From: DAHUZL01 sp035533215
Lineage (GTDB): Bacteria; Chloroflexota; Dormibacteria; Aeolococcales; Bog-877
Reading direction: 5' to 3'
DNA: 64,000 nucleotides
Assembly: GCA_035533215.1 (NCBI GenBank)
Contig: DATLUG010000028.1
Location: 62,001 to 126,000, forward strand
Shown here in pieces: positions 7,128-15,843 of the stretch. The notes below the pieces were generated by a model that did no database searches, was not told the origin of the DNA, and worked only from the letters and a program-made list of their open reading frames with translations. Position numbers and translations under genes: made by a program. The stretch's first letter is position 1; the number at the start of each line of letters is the position of its first letter.

Positions 7128-7591
7128 TCGTCCCGGCCGATCCGCCATCGCTCGACCCCGTGATCCATGCCCAGGCCCGCCTGCGAGTGACGGTCACGCT
7201 CTCCGTCCTCAATTCCGGCGACCGGATCACGTTTCCCCGCCTTCAGCAGCTCCTGGGCATGACCGCCGGCAACCTCTCGACGCACCTCCGAAAGCTGGAG
7301 GAGGCTGGGTACGTGGCGGTGACCAAGGCTCACCGCCGGCGCACCCCGGTGACCTACGTGGCGCTGACGCGGAGCGGGCGTCGGGCCTTCGTGGACTACA
7401 CGGCGGCCCTGCGTGCCCTGCTCGGCCCCACGCCGCCGAGCCGACTCAGGGACATCGTGGAGCCCCTGCCTGCTCTCGCCGAAGCGGAGGTCGCCGCCCC
7501 CGCACCATCCCGACCCCGGAGCCGTCCTCACACCGGTGCGCCGGTCACGACCCACCCCGGCCGCGGGCGCATCCTGGGGGCGGGCAGCTGA
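7124..7591 (+). CDS. Small winged-helix transcriptional regulator
   Basis: A 155-residue protein with a winged helix-turn-helix across residues 15-95: RLRVTVTLSVLNSGDRITF leads into QLLGMTAGNLSTHLRKLEEA (recognition helix). The wing is GYVAVTKAHRRRTPVTYVAL and then LTRSGRRAFVDY. This is the MarR/ArsR-like 'winged helix DNA-binding domain' type often found beside ABC exporters. The last 50 residues are Pro/Arg-rich and carry no domain. The ATG overlaps the previous stop (ATGA) and the ABC ATPase follows 33 bases later, so it probably controls this operon. No effector site can be read. Confidence 0.85.
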   Translation: MIVPADPPSLDPVIHAQARLRVTVTLSVLNSGDRITFPRLQQLLGMTAGNLSTHLRKLEEAGYVAVTKAHRRRTPVTYVALTRSGRRAFVDYTAALRALLGPTPPSRLRDIVEPLPALAEAEVAAPAPSRPRSRPHTGAPVTTHPGRGRILGAGS

Positions 7592-7623
7592 GGCCGCCGC
7601 GCCCGGAGGCCGGCCGGCCAGCG

Positions 7624-8547
7624 GTGTCGGTCAGTGGGCTGAGCAAGCGCTACGGCACGGTGCAGGCCGTCGATGACGTGAGCTTCGAGGTGGCCCACGG
7701 GGAGGTGTTCGCTCTGCTCGGGCCCAACGGTGCCGGAAAGACGACGACGGTCGAGCTGCTGGAGGGGTTCGGACGTCCCGATGCCGGCCGCATCGAGGTG
7801 CTCGGGTTCGACCCGGCCGCGCGGACGACCAGCCGGCAGCTGCGGGAGCGGCTCGGGATCGTCCTCCAGGAGCTTTCGGTCGAGCCGTTCCTCACCGTCC
7901 GTCAGGTGCTTCAGCGCAACGCCGGCTACTACCGCTCACCGCGGCCCGTCGCCGAGGTGATCGAGCTGATCGGCCTCGCCGACAAGGCCGACACCCGGGT
8001 CAAACGACTCTCCGGCGGCCAGCTGCGCCGCCTCGACCTCGGCGTGGGGGTCGTCGGCCGCCCCCAGCTCCTGTTCCTGGACGAACCGACGACCGGGTTC
8101 GACCCCTCGGCGCGGCGCGACTTCTGGGCGCTGGTGCGATCGCTCGGCGCCGAGGGCACCACCGTGCTCCTCACCACCCACTACATGGAGGAGGCCGAGG
8201 CCCTGGCCGACCGGGTCGCGGTCATGAAGAGCGGGCGCATCGTCGCCCAGGGCCTTCCCACCTCCCTCGCGGGGCGCGACCTCGCCGAGGCGAGGATCCG
8301 CTTCCGCCTCCCGCCCGGAACCGCCCCCGCCACCCTGCCGCTCCAACTCAGCTCGCTGGACGGCGACGTCTGCGAGATCCGCACCTCCACCGAGATCACC
8401 GTGCTGCGGCTCCTCACCACCTGGTCGGCGGAGCGCAACGTCGACATCTCCGGGCTCACCGTGGACCGGCTCACGCTGGAGGACGTCTATCTCACGCTCA
8501 CCGGCGGCCGGCCGGGGACCCCCTCGCAGACCGAGGCCGACCGGTGA
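7624..8547 (+). CDS. ABC transporter ATP-binding protein
   Basis: A 307-residue ATPase of an ABC-2 type exporter. Walker A GPNGAGKTTT is at residues 33-42. Q-loop: IVLQELSV. Signature: LSGGQLRRLDLG. Walker B: LLFLDEPTTGFDP. H-loop: LLTTHYMEEAEALADRV. The last 80 residues form the accessory domain typical of multidrug or lipid exporters. The GTG at 7624 is chosen because the conserved strand VSVSGLSKRYG starts there; GGAGG lies about 15 bases upstream, which is rather far. The stop overlaps the permease start as GTGA. Substrate unknown; drug, antibiotic or lipid export is usual for this family. Confidence 0.94.
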   Translation: MSVSGLSKRYGTVQAVDDVSFEVAHGEVFALLGPNGAGKTTTVELLEGFGRPDAGRIEVLGFDPAARTTSRQLRERLGIVLQELSVEPFLTVRQVLQRNAGYYRSPRPVAEVIELIGLADKADTRVKRLSGGQLRRLDLGVGVVGRPQLLFLDEPTTGFDPSARRDFWALVRSLGAEGTTVLLTTHYMEEAEALADRVAVMKSGRIVAQGLPTSLAGRDLAEARIRFRLPPGTAPATLPLQLSSLDGDVCEIRTSTEITVLRLLTTWSAERNVDISGLTVDRLTLEDVYLTLTGGRPGTPSQTEADR

Positions 8548-9365
8548 ACGCTGGGCTGGTCCGCCCCGAGCCGGCGGCCGCCGGGCTGCGGCAGGCCGCG
8601 CGCGACCTCCTCCTGGTGGCGAGGCAGCTCTACTACGAGCAGATCAGCTTCTGGCGCAACCCGGTCGGGGCCGTGTTCAGCGTCGGCTTCTCGGTCGTGT
8701 TCCTGGTGCTGCTCGCGGCCGCCGGCGGGACCACGAAGGTGGCCTCCCTCGGCGGCATCCGAGCGATCCAGTACTACGTGCCGAGCTTCTGCGCCTACGG
8801 GGTGATGTCGATGTGCTTCAACACCATCGCCATTGTGCTGGTGGTGCGCCGAGAGACCCGGTTGCTCAAGCGCCTGCGGCTCTCCCCCCTGCCGACCTGG
8901 GTCATCTTCGTCGCCACCGTCCTCCACGCCCTGGTGATCTCGCTGGTGGAGGTCGCCGTGCTGCTCGTCATCGGCCGGCTCGCGTTCGACGTGCAGCTCC
9001 CCAAAGATCCGATCGCCCTGGTCCTCGCCCTGGTGGTCGGAGTCGCCTGCTTCACCGCGCTGGGGGTGGCCGTCAGCACCGCCATCCCCAATCAGGAGTC
9101 CGCCGGCCCGATCGTGAGCGTGATGTTCTTCGTGCTGCTGTTCGTATCGGGCCTCTGGTACCCCTTGCCGCCGCGCTCGCTGATGGCGTCCGTCTCCGAC
9201 TGGTTCCCGGTGCGGCACATGATCACCGCCGTCTTCGCCCCGTTCGACCAGCACCCCGGCGTCGCCCCGATCCGGTGGGGTGACCTCCTGGTGATGGCGA
9301 TCTGGGGAAGCGCGGGAGCGCTCGTCGCCGTCCGCCGGTTCCGGTGGGAGCCGCGGCGCCGGTGA
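8544..9365 (+). CDS. ABC-2 type exporter permease
   Basis: A 273-residue permease with about six membrane helices: the first around AVFSVGFSVVFLVLLAAAGG, then segments at YYVPSFCAYGVMSMCFNTIA, WVIFVATVLHALVISLVEVA, LVLALVVGVACFTALGVAVS, PIVSVMFFVLLFVSGLWYPL, and a last one near residue 255. The FxSGxWYPL turn before the final periplasmic loop is typical of ABC-2 permeases. The GTG overlaps the ATPase stop by four bases, giving a stoichiometric pair. It ends the operon; a hairpin lies at 9489. Confidence 0.92.
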   Translation: MNAGLVRPEPAAAGLRQAARDLLLVARQLYYEQISFWRNPVGAVFSVGFSVVFLVLLAAAGGTTKVASLGGIRAIQYYVPSFCAYGVMSMCFNTIAIVLVVRRETRLLKRLRLSPLPTWVIFVATVLHALVISLVEVAVLLVIGRLAFDVQLPKDPIALVLALVVGVACFTALGVAVSTAIPNQESAGPIVSVMFFVLLFVSGLWYPLPPRSLMASVSDWFPVRHMITAVFAPFDQHPGVAPIRWGDLLVMAIWGSAGALVAVRRFRWEPRRR

Positions 9366-9488
9366 GGCTGCCGCTCTCGGGTGGGTCCCGCGCCCGTGCT
9401 CCGGAGGGGCCGCGGTCGGTCGGTCGGGGAGCGACTCGGCCCGGGGATCTTTCGGCAGCGGGACTCTCGTGGCCGCTGATGACCGAAA

Positions 9489-9506
9489 GGCGGACCGAGG
9501 TCCGCC
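9489..9506. terminator. Hairpin between convergent genes
   Basis: Seven-base arms GGCGGAC and GTCCGCC around a four-base loop, midway between convergent genes ending at 9365 and 9545. There is no T-run on either side, so it is at best a weak bidirectional terminator. Confidence 0.4.
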
Positions 9507-9544
9507 GCCGGATCGCCATCGATCGGCCGGCGCGACCCTGGCCG

Positions 9545-10591
9545 TCAGGCCTCGCCGCCGCCGGGGGCCCCGGCCCGGTCCACCGAGGACCGGCGGCGAC
9601 GGCGTCGCTGACCGTGACGGACGACGCGGGCGTGCTTCAGATCGTAGCGTCGGCGGGCGAGCGCGTAGGCGGCGCCGCCGTAGACGGTTCCCAGCCCCTT
9701 GTCGGCCGTCCGCTGCAGCAGCGAGGCGGCCACCGCCACCCCGAAGGGGATCCCCACCGCCACCAGCATCCCGATGCAGGCGGCCTCGAACCCGCCCAGC
9801 CCCCCCGGGCCCAGCGAGACGGCCCCGGCGATGTGCGCGACCGCATAGACGAAGGCGGCGTCGGGCCAGCTCAGCCGTCCCGGATCGATCGCCTCCACCA
9901 CCACCCAGAACATGGTGATCGTGACCACCGCCTGGAGGGCGCTGACCGCGGACCACCACAGGGTGTCGCGCCGCCGCAGCAGGGTGACGGTCTCACGCTG
10001 CAACGCGGCGGCGTCCGCTCCGAAGCTCCTCAGGACCGGGACCTTCTCGACCACCGTCATCAGCCGCGCGAACACCGCCTCCACGGTGAGGATCACGGTC
10101 ACGCCGACCACCCCCGCGAGGGCGACCACCACCCCGATCGCCGCCAGGCTGTGATGGAGGGCCCCGGGCACGGCGGCGGCGATGATCAGCACCGTGTAGA
10201 GGAGCTCCTGGACGGTGATGGTGGCGACCGCGGCCCCGACCTCGATGTGGGCCACCTCGCTGACCAGGACCGCCCGGGTCAGCTCGCCGCCCGGGAGCAG
10301 CCCGGTGGACTGCCCGGCCAGGTTGAGCACCATCGTGTCGCGCAGCCGCAGGCGGGCGCCCACCGCCTGCAGCAGGGGCTGCCAGCGCAGTCCCTGGAGG
10401 AGGTAGTAGACGAGGCAGAGCCCGGCCACGATCGGCGCGAAGGCGGGGTCGAACCGTCGAGCCGCGGTGGCGAACCGCCCCGGGCTCACCGCCAGCACCA
10501 GCCCCACGATCACCGCCAGGCCGATGAGGTACGGCGCGATGGGACGCAGGCGACGAAACCAGCCGGTCCATCCGCCCCGCTTGCCGCTCAT
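9545..10591 (-). CDS. Flippase-like membrane protein (UPF0104 / LPG-synthase TM domain family)
   Basis: A 348-residue integral membrane protein with seven to eight segments and the family marks LRWQPLLQAVGARL, LPGGELTRA and SLGPGGLGGFEAACIGMLVA. It resembles the membrane half of lysylphosphatidylglycerol synthase (MprF) without the synthase half, a group also annotated as YbhN-like. Such proteins are linked to lipid or glycolipid translocation, mostly by homology. It is the last gene of the long minus-strand unit and follows the GH15 gene by 66 bases. The tail after residue 310 is strongly basic. Confidence 0.87.
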   Translation of the reverse strand: MSGKRGGWTGWFRRLRPIAPYLIGLAVIVGLVLAVSPGRFATAARRFDPAFAPIVAGLCLVYYLLQGLRWQPLLQAVGARLRLRDTMVLNLAGQSTGLLPGGELTRAVLVSEVAHIEVGAAVATITVQELLYTVLIIAAAVPGALHHSLAAIGVVVALAGVVGVTVILTVEAVFARLMTVVEKVPVLRSFGADAAALQRETVTLLRRRDTLWWSAVSALQAVVTITMFWVVVEAIDPGRLSWPDAAFVYAVAHIAGAVSLGPGGLGGFEAACIGMLVAVGIPFGVAVAASLLQRTADKGLGTVYGGAAYALARRRYDLKHARVVRHGQRRRRRRSSVDRAGAPGGGEA

Positions 10592-10657
10592 GTCCGCGGC
10601 CGCGGGCGACCGGCGGGGTGGAGCGCCCCGGGCGCGGCGGGGGTCAGGACGCCCACC

Positions 10658-12445
10658 TCAGCTGGGGCCGGCCTGGCCCGCCCCCGGGACGCGGCGCTGG
10701 CTGACGGCGCACTCGAGCAGGAGGGCGTGGACGAACGCCTGCGGCAGGTTGCCGCGCATCTGCCGCTGGGTGACGTCGAACTCCTCCGAGAACAGCCGCG
10801 CCGGCCCGCAGGCGGAGCGGCTGCGCTCGAACCACCGCGCCGCCCGGACGTCGTCCCGTTGCTGCTCCCAGGCGAGGGCCAGGAAGAACCCGCAGAGCAG
10901 GAAGGCTCCCTCCGCCTCGCCCAGGGGCCGCTCGTCGGGTCGGTAGCGGTAGCAGAAGAAATCGTCGCACAGCTCGGCCTCGACCGAGGCCAGGGTGGCG
11001 ATCGTGCGCGGATCGGCGGCCGCGACCGCGCCGCGGACGGCCGCCTGCACCAGTGCCGCGTCCGGGCGGGGGTCATCGTCGGCCCGCTGCCACCGCCCGC
11101 TCGGATGAACGCCCCACCCGGCGGCGTCGGCGGTGAGGCGGTCCGCCAGGGCCGACCACTCGGCGGCCCTGGCGCCTGGTCCTCGCTGCTCGCCGAGCCG
11201 CCGAAGTCCGGCCGCGCAGATGAGCCGGCTGTGGGTCCAGCGCCTCGGCTCGAGCTCCCAGATCCCGGCATCCGCCTCCTGGCAGCGGGCGGCGATCGCC
11301 GCCGCCGCCACCCCGGCCGCGCGCCAGCCATCCGCGTCGAGGCGGTCGTGGCGGGCGGCGGCGGCGAAGAGCAGCAGCGCCTCGCCGACGGCGTCGAGCT
11401 GGAACTGGCGGTTGACCCGGTTGCCGACCAGGTCACGGCCGCCGGGGTAGCCGGGCAGGTCGAGCGACCGCTCGTCGGGGACCCGTCCCCCGCTGGTGGT
11501 GTAGGCGGGGGCCAGGTGGGGGCCGTCGTCGAGGAGTCGATCGCGCACGAAGCGGACCGCATCGTCGAGAAGACGATGGGGGCCGGCACCGGCCACCGCC
11601 TGACCGGCGTAGCACTGATCGCGGATCCAGACGTACCGGTAGTCGTAGCTGCGCCCCTCGCGGGCGCGCTCCGGCAGCGCCATCGTCGCGGCCGCCACCA
11701 TTCCGCCGCCATGGCTGGTGAGCCCCGCCAGCACCGCGTAGGCGTGCTCGGCGTCGCGGCGGGCCGCCGTCTGCCCCAGGGCCGGGACCCGCTCGCGCCA
11801 GGCGGCCTCGGTGCCCTCCCAGGCGCCTTCGGGGACCGGCGGGTCGCCGGTGGCGGAGGTCGCCAGCTCCAGCACCAGGTCGTGGTGGCCGCCCTCGGGG
11901 ATCGTCAGGCTGAGGTCGAGGGTGCGGCCGCCCTGCCCGTCCGGCCCGACCCGGGCTCCGGGCGCCCCCGCCCACACCGCCCGGACCCCACCCAGGCGGG
12001 CTCGCCAGCAGTGGTCCGGGCCGCGGCTGAGGCTGCGCAGGGGACGGCGTCCGAAGTCGCCGCGCAGGGTGAGGCGCACCCGCACCCGCGCCGTCCCCTG
12101 GACGGCGACGATCCGGCGCAGGACCACCGCCCGGTCGGGTGCGGTGGGCAGCGCCAACGCCTCCCGGCACTCGATCAGGGCGCTGGCGGTGACCCAGCGG
12201 CTGTGCCAGATCAGGCTGCCCGCCTCGTAGAAGCCGCCCCACACGTAGCGGTCCAGCGGGGTCACCGCATAGACCCCGGCGCCGCCGATCAGGGCGGCGA
12301 ACAGCGCCTCGCTGTCCCAACTCGGAAAGCACATCCAGGTGAAGTCGCCGTGGGGCCCCACCAGGATGCCGCGCTCGCCGTCGGCCAGCAGGGCGTACTC
12401 GCGCAGGACGGAGGGGGGCGAGGACCCGCCCAGCGGCCTGGTCAC
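10658..12445 (-). CDS. Glycoside hydrolase family 15 protein (glucoamylase/trehalase-like)
   Basis: A 595-residue soluble protein without a signal peptide. An N-terminal beta-sandwich (EYALLADGERGILVGPHGDF, FPSWDSEALFAALIG) is followed by an (alpha/alpha)6 barrel with YDYRYVWIRDQCYAGQA and LPGYPGGRDLVGNRVNRQFQ. The likely acid is in DAGIWELEPRRWTHSRL and the likely base in LFSEEFDVTQRQMRGNLPQ. This is the intracellular GH15 group that acts on alpha-1,4-glucans, isomaltose-like sugars or trehalose; the substrate is not readable. GTG 12445 overlaps the stop of the VKOR-like gene as GTGA. Family members often sit beside GMC/SDR sets as here. Confidence 0.9.
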   Translation of the reverse strand: MTRPLGGSSPPSVLREYALLADGERGILVGPHGDFTWMCFPSWDSEALFAALIGGAGVYAVTPLDRYVWGGFYEAGSLIWHSRWVTASALIECREALALPTAPDRAVVLRRIVAVQGTARVRVRLTLRGDFGRRPLRSLSRGPDHCWRARLGGVRAVWAGAPGARVGPDGQGGRTLDLSLTIPEGGHHDLVLELATSATGDPPVPEGAWEGTEAAWRERVPALGQTAARRDAEHAYAVLAGLTSHGGGMVAAATMALPERAREGRSYDYRYVWIRDQCYAGQAVAGAGPHRLLDDAVRFVRDRLLDDGPHLAPAYTTSGGRVPDERSLDLPGYPGGRDLVGNRVNRQFQLDAVGEALLLFAAAARHDRLDADGWRAAGVAAAAIAARCQEADAGIWELEPRRWTHSRLICAAGLRRLGEQRGPGARAAEWSALADRLTADAAGWGVHPSGRWQRADDDPRPDAALVQAAVRGAVAAADPRTIATLASVEAELCDDFFCYRYRPDERPLGEAEGAFLLCGFFLALAWEQQRDDVRAARWFERSRSACGPARLFSEEFDVTQRQMRGNLPQAFVHALLLECAVSQRRVPGAGQAGPS

Positions 12446-13017
12446 CGGTCGCGGCGGGGTCGGGACCGGAGCTCGCGGGCGGCGGCCCGTGCCTCGGGGA
12501 TGCCCTGAGGCAGCGCCACCACCGCCGCTGCCGACGCCGCCAGGCACCAGGCGCAGACTCGGCGCTCTCGCGCCACCTCCTCGCGGATCAGCAGCGCGGC
12601 GGCGAGCGCATCGAACGACAGCTTGGCCCACAGCAGCAGCGGCAGCCAGGGCCGGCGCCGCCAGCGGTCGGCGCCGCCGGCGCCGGCCAGCACCGCGGTG
12701 ACGGCATAGCTCACCATCGCCAGGAGGGCGTCGGGGGTCTCCAGCAGCCAGTAGGCGCTGCCAGACCCGGTCACCCGGTCGCTGTCGACGAATGGCAGGG
12801 GTGGGTCGGGGAGGTGACGGCAGACGCCGGTCTGGTAGAGCGCCACCCCGCCCATGGCGGCGATGGCGCCCAGCGCGCAGACCACCACCCGGCGGCGGCG
12901 GACGAGGTGGGGATCGGCCCGGCGCCGCAGCTGCGCACCGATCCGGCGAGCGTTGCCGGTCGCCGGCCGGGTGAGCCAGGTGGACGGTGACGGCGCTCCC
13001 CGTCCCCAGCCGATCAC
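12442..13017 (-). CDS. VKOR-like four-helix membrane protein
   Basis: A 191-residue membrane protein with four segments (VVCALGAIAAMGGVALYQTG, LLAMVSYAVTAVLAG, LPLLLWAKLSFDALAAALLI, CLAASAAAVVALPQG). The redox motif CAWC stands at the start of the last helix, as in vitamin K epoxide reductase. The periplasmic stretch HLPDPPLPFVDSDRV is typical of a divergent VKOR group. A second periplasmic cysteine pair is not present; only one cysteine precedes HLPDPP, so normal relay to DsbA is doubtful. GTG 13017 overlaps the SDR stop (GTGA). An oxidative partner for the neighbouring oxidoreductases is an inference from context. Confidence 0.75.
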   Translation of the reverse strand: MIGWGRGAPSPSTWLTRPATGNARRIGAQLRRRADPHLVRRRRVVVCALGAIAAMGGVALYQTGVCRHLPDPPLPFVDSDRVTGSGSAYWLLETPDALLAMVSYAVTAVLAGAGGADRWRRRPWLPLLLWAKLSFDALAAALLIREEVARERRVCAWCLAASAAAVVALPQGIPEARAAARELRSRPRRDR

Positions 13018-14018
13018 CGCACCATCCGGACCAGCCCGGTGAGCACCGCTGCCGCTCCCACCGCGGCCCCCGCGACCGCCAGCCGGTGGGTCGTGATCCA
13101 GACCTGGCGGCTGTGGTCCCGGGCCCGGGCGTCGAACATCCCGTGGGTCGCCGCCTGCTCCGGTCGCGGCTGGAACAGGTTGTCCGGCCGGTCGGGGGGG
13201 ACCGGCATGGTGGCGATCTGCTGGGAGGCGAACCCGGTGCGGGCGAGGTAGTGGTCGGCGATCCCCGGCGCGACCTTGTTGGCCAGGATCACGACCGCCG
13301 CGCTGGTGCCGCAGACGATCTCCCGGCGGCGGTGATGGGCGGCATAGTGCACGACCTCGGCGGGGACCTCGGGCTGGTAGATGGGCGCGACCGGCTGCGG
13401 GTGGTTGGGCAGCTTGGTCCGGCACCAGTTGAACTGGGGTGTGTTGACGGCGGGCAGCTGGACCATGGTGATCCAGATCCGGCTCTTGTCATGGAGCAAC
13501 TCGGTGCGCAGGCTGTCGGTGAAGCCGCGGATGGCGAACTTGGCGCCGCAGTACGCGGCCTGGAGCGGGATCGCCCGGTAGGCGAGGGCCGACCCCACCT
13601 GGACGATCGTGCCGCGGTCGCGTCGGCGCATCCGCCGCAGCGCCGCCATGGTGCCGTACACGGCCCCCAGGTAGGTCACCTCGGTGGCGCGCCTGAACTC
13701 ATCCGCCGTCATCTCGGCGAAGGGGGCGAAGACCGTGGCCATGGCATCGTTGACCCAGACGTCGATCGGCCCCAGCCGGTCCTCGACGGTGGTGGCCGCC
13801 CGCTCCACCTGGTCGGCGTCGGCGACGTCGGCGGGGACGATGATCGCGACCCCCCCCAGCGCCTCGCACTCACGCCGGGCGCCCTCCAGCCCCTCCTCGC
13901 CGCGGGCGACCAGGCCCACCGCCGCTCCCCGCCTGGCGAACGCGTGGGCGACCGCTCGCCCGACGCCCGCGGACGCTCCCGTCACCACCACCACCTCCGA
14001 TCGTGCACGCTCGCTCAC
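13014..14018 (-). CDS. Short-chain dehydrogenase with C-terminal membrane anchor
   Basis: A 334-residue SDR. The classical NAD(P) motif TGASAGVGRAVAHAFARRG is at residues 13-31. A D-V pair (PADVADADQ) follows, and the usual NNAG is altered to VNDAMA. The catalytic set is S (VQVGSALAY), Y and K (AAYCGAKFAIRG). After the Rossmann core come about 90 extra residues ending in a hydrophobic helix (LAVAGAAVGAAAVLTGLV) that probably anchors it to the membrane. GTG 14018 is used. A 127-base gap containing an imperfect direct repeat separates it from the GMC gene. It probably acts on the same alcohol or sugar as its GMC neighbour. Confidence 0.88.
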   Translation of the reverse strand: MSERARSEVVVVTGASAGVGRAVAHAFARRGAAVGLVARGEEGLEGARRECEALGGVAIIVPADVADADQVERAATTVEDRLGPIDVWVNDAMATVFAPFAEMTADEFRRATEVTYLGAVYGTMAALRRMRRRDRGTIVQVGSALAYRAIPLQAAYCGAKFAIRGFTDSLRTELLHDKSRIWITMVQLPAVNTPQFNWCRTKLPNHPQPVAPIYQPEVPAEVVHYAAHHRRREIVCGTSAAVVILANKVAPGIADHYLARTGFASQQIATMPVPPDRPDNLFQPRPEQAATHGMFDARARDHSRQVWITTHRLAVAGAAVGAAAVLTGLVRMVR

Positions 14019-14145
14019 GGGGACTCCCGCTGCCGAGGTGGGGCCGCGGGCGCCCGCCGCCCGCGGCGGCGGGCCATCTCCGGGGACGGCGCGCCCGGCT
14101 CCGGGGACGGCGCGCCCCGCTCCCGTGCGCGAACCGGCCCTGGGA

Positions 14146-15843
14146 TCACCCGCGGCCGCCGGCGAGGGCTCCGGGGGCGGATCCCGCCGGGGCGAGGTCG
14201 ACCAACCGCTTGGCCAGGCGCTCGGCGAGGCGCGAGGCCAGGGCCATGATCGTGAGCGCCGGGTTGGCGCTGCCCTGGGTCGGACAGACGCTGCCGTCGG
14301 AGACCAGCAGGTTGGGCACGGCCCAGGCCTGCTGGTCCGAGTTGACGACGCTGTCGGCCGGGCTGAACCCCATCCGGCAGCCGCCGATGAGGTGGGCGTA
14401 GCGGTGGATGGTGAGGATGTCCTGGGCCCCGGAGGCGGTGAGGATGTCCTTGATCACGGTGGTGGAGTACTCGATGTTGCGCTTGTCGTTGTCGCAGAGG
14501 GAGTAGTCGAAGCGGGCCACCGGCAGCCCGTGGCGGTCCTTCTCGTCCGCCAGGGTGACCCGGTTCTGCGGCTGCGCCAGCAGCTCGTTGAGGACCCCCA
14601 CGGTGGCCCAATGGTTGTAGTCGCGCATGTATTCGCGGAGGGCGCGGCCCCAGTGCCCGTCGGCGAGGACGTGCTCGGCCCAGCCGATCGGCAGGGGGGA
14701 GACGGTCTGGACGCTGAAGCCGCGGGCGAACCCCCGCGACGGGTCGGTCTCGTAGTGCTGCTCGGAGGAGACCTCGGGGGGCGGCGCCTTGTACATCCGC
14801 ATCTCGGTGGGGAACCGCCCCGCGGTCTGGGACGCACCCTGGACCATCACGTAGCGTCCCACCTGGTCCTCGTTGTTGCACAGTCCGCGGGGGAAGGCGG
14901 GCGACACCGAGTTGAGCAGCAGCCGCGGGGTCTCGATCGAATAGCCGCAGACGGCCACCACCCGGGCACGCTGGTGATGCTCGGTGCCATCCGGCTCGCG
15001 GAGGTAGGTGACCCCGACCGCGCGGCCGCCGCCCCGGTCCAGCTCGACCCGGCTGGCCATGCAGTCGGCCCGCACCTCGACCCCGTGGGCGAGGGCATCG
15101 GGGAGGTGGGTCACGTAGGGGCTGGCCTTGGCGTTCACCTTGCAGCCCTGCAGGCAGTAGCCCCGGTAGATGCAGTGGGGGCGGTTGCCGAAGGTGCCGT
15201 TGACGATCCCCACCGGCCCGACCCGCATCTGGATCCCCAGCCGGTGGGCCCCCTGCCAGATGACCTGGGCCGCCCCGCCGACCGGATGGGGGGCGAACGG
15301 ATAGGTGTGGGGGTCGCCCCAGGGCCAGTCCTGTCCCGCCACCGGCAGCTCGCGCTCGACGGTCGCGTAGTGGCGGCGAAGGTCCCAGTAGCTGATCGGC
15401 CAGTCGGCGCCCACCCCGTCCCGGGCGAGAGTCTCGAAGTCGGAGGGGTGGAAGCGCGGGCAGTAGCCGGCGTAGTGGACCATCGAGCCGCCCACCCCGC
15501 GGCCGCTGTTGTTCTTGCCCAGCTCGATGGGGTCGTCACCCCCGATGATCCGTTGCTCGGTCCAGTAGAGCTGGTGGGACCCGGCCTCGTCGCTGACCCA
15601 GTCCTGGTCCGGGTGCCAGAAGGGGCCGGCCTCCAGGATCACGATCCGCCAGCCGCGGCGGGCCATCCGCTGGGCCAGCACCGAGCCGCCGGCGCCGGCT
15701 CCGACGATGCACAGGTCGACCTCGTCCTCCTCGCGATAGCGACGCATGGTCTCCTCGCCGGGGAGATCGCGGCGGTGGACGTCGAGGAGGAAGCGGGAGT
15801 CGTTGCGGCGCGGTCCGACGGCGCCCTTGAGCCAGGCCGGCAT
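14146..15843 (-). CDS. GMC-family FAD oxidoreductase
   Basis: A 565-residue flavoprotein. The N-terminal FAD motif reads DLCIVGAGAGGSVLAQRMAR and the next strand ends in VILEAG. GKNNSGRGVGGSMVHYAGY is the GMC substrate-side loop. The C-terminal block has HRYAHLIGGCRMGFSP (active-site region) and SANPALTIMALASRLAERL. Cysteines in the YRGYCLQGCKVNAK segment are typical of the gluconate/sorbose dehydrogenase branch. The start ATG shares one base with the stop of the subunit 3 gene (TGATG). The pair forms a membrane-linked sugar or alcohol dehydrogenase; no cytochrome subunit is seen nearby. Confidence 0.92.
   Translation of the reverse strand: MPAWLKGAVGPRRNDSRFLLDVHRRDLPGEETMRRYREEDEVDLCIVGAGAGGSVLAQRMARRGWRIVILEAGPFWHPDQDWVSDEAGSHQLYWTEQRIIGGDDPIELGKNNSGRGVGGSMVHYAGYCPRFHPSDFETLARDGVGADWPISYWDLRRHYATVERELPVAGQDWPWGDPHTYPFAPHPVGGAAQVIWQGAHRLGIQMRVGPVGIVNGTFGNRPHCIYRGYCLQGCKVNAKASPYVTHLPDALAHGVEVRADCMASRVELDRGGGRAVGVTYLREPDGTEHHQRARVVAVCGYSIETPRLLLNSVSPAFPRGLCNNEDQVGRYVMVQGASQTAGRFPTEMRMYKAPPPEVSSEQHYETDPSRGFARGFSVQTVSPLPIGWAEHVLADGHWGRALREYMRDYNHWATVGVLNELLAQPQNRVTLADEKDRHGLPVARFDYSLCDNDKRNIEYSTTVIKDILTASGAQDILTIHRYAHLIGGCRMGFSPADSVVNSDQQAWAVPNLLVSDGSVCPTQGSANPALTIMALASRLAERLAKRLVDLAPAGSAPGALAGGRG

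Noticed and set aside
14070..14125. Direct repeat of about 20 bases (CTCCGGGGACGGCGCGCCC type) between the GMC and SDR genes.
   Set aside because: Only two imperfect copies; no target duplication or structure that would make it an element.
14015..14881. A minus-strand frame whose stop overlaps the SDR start as GTGA, as real genes here do.
   Set aside because: It is a frame-shifted reading of the GMC gene with Arg/Pro-rich noise. The GMC frame itself ends at 14146.
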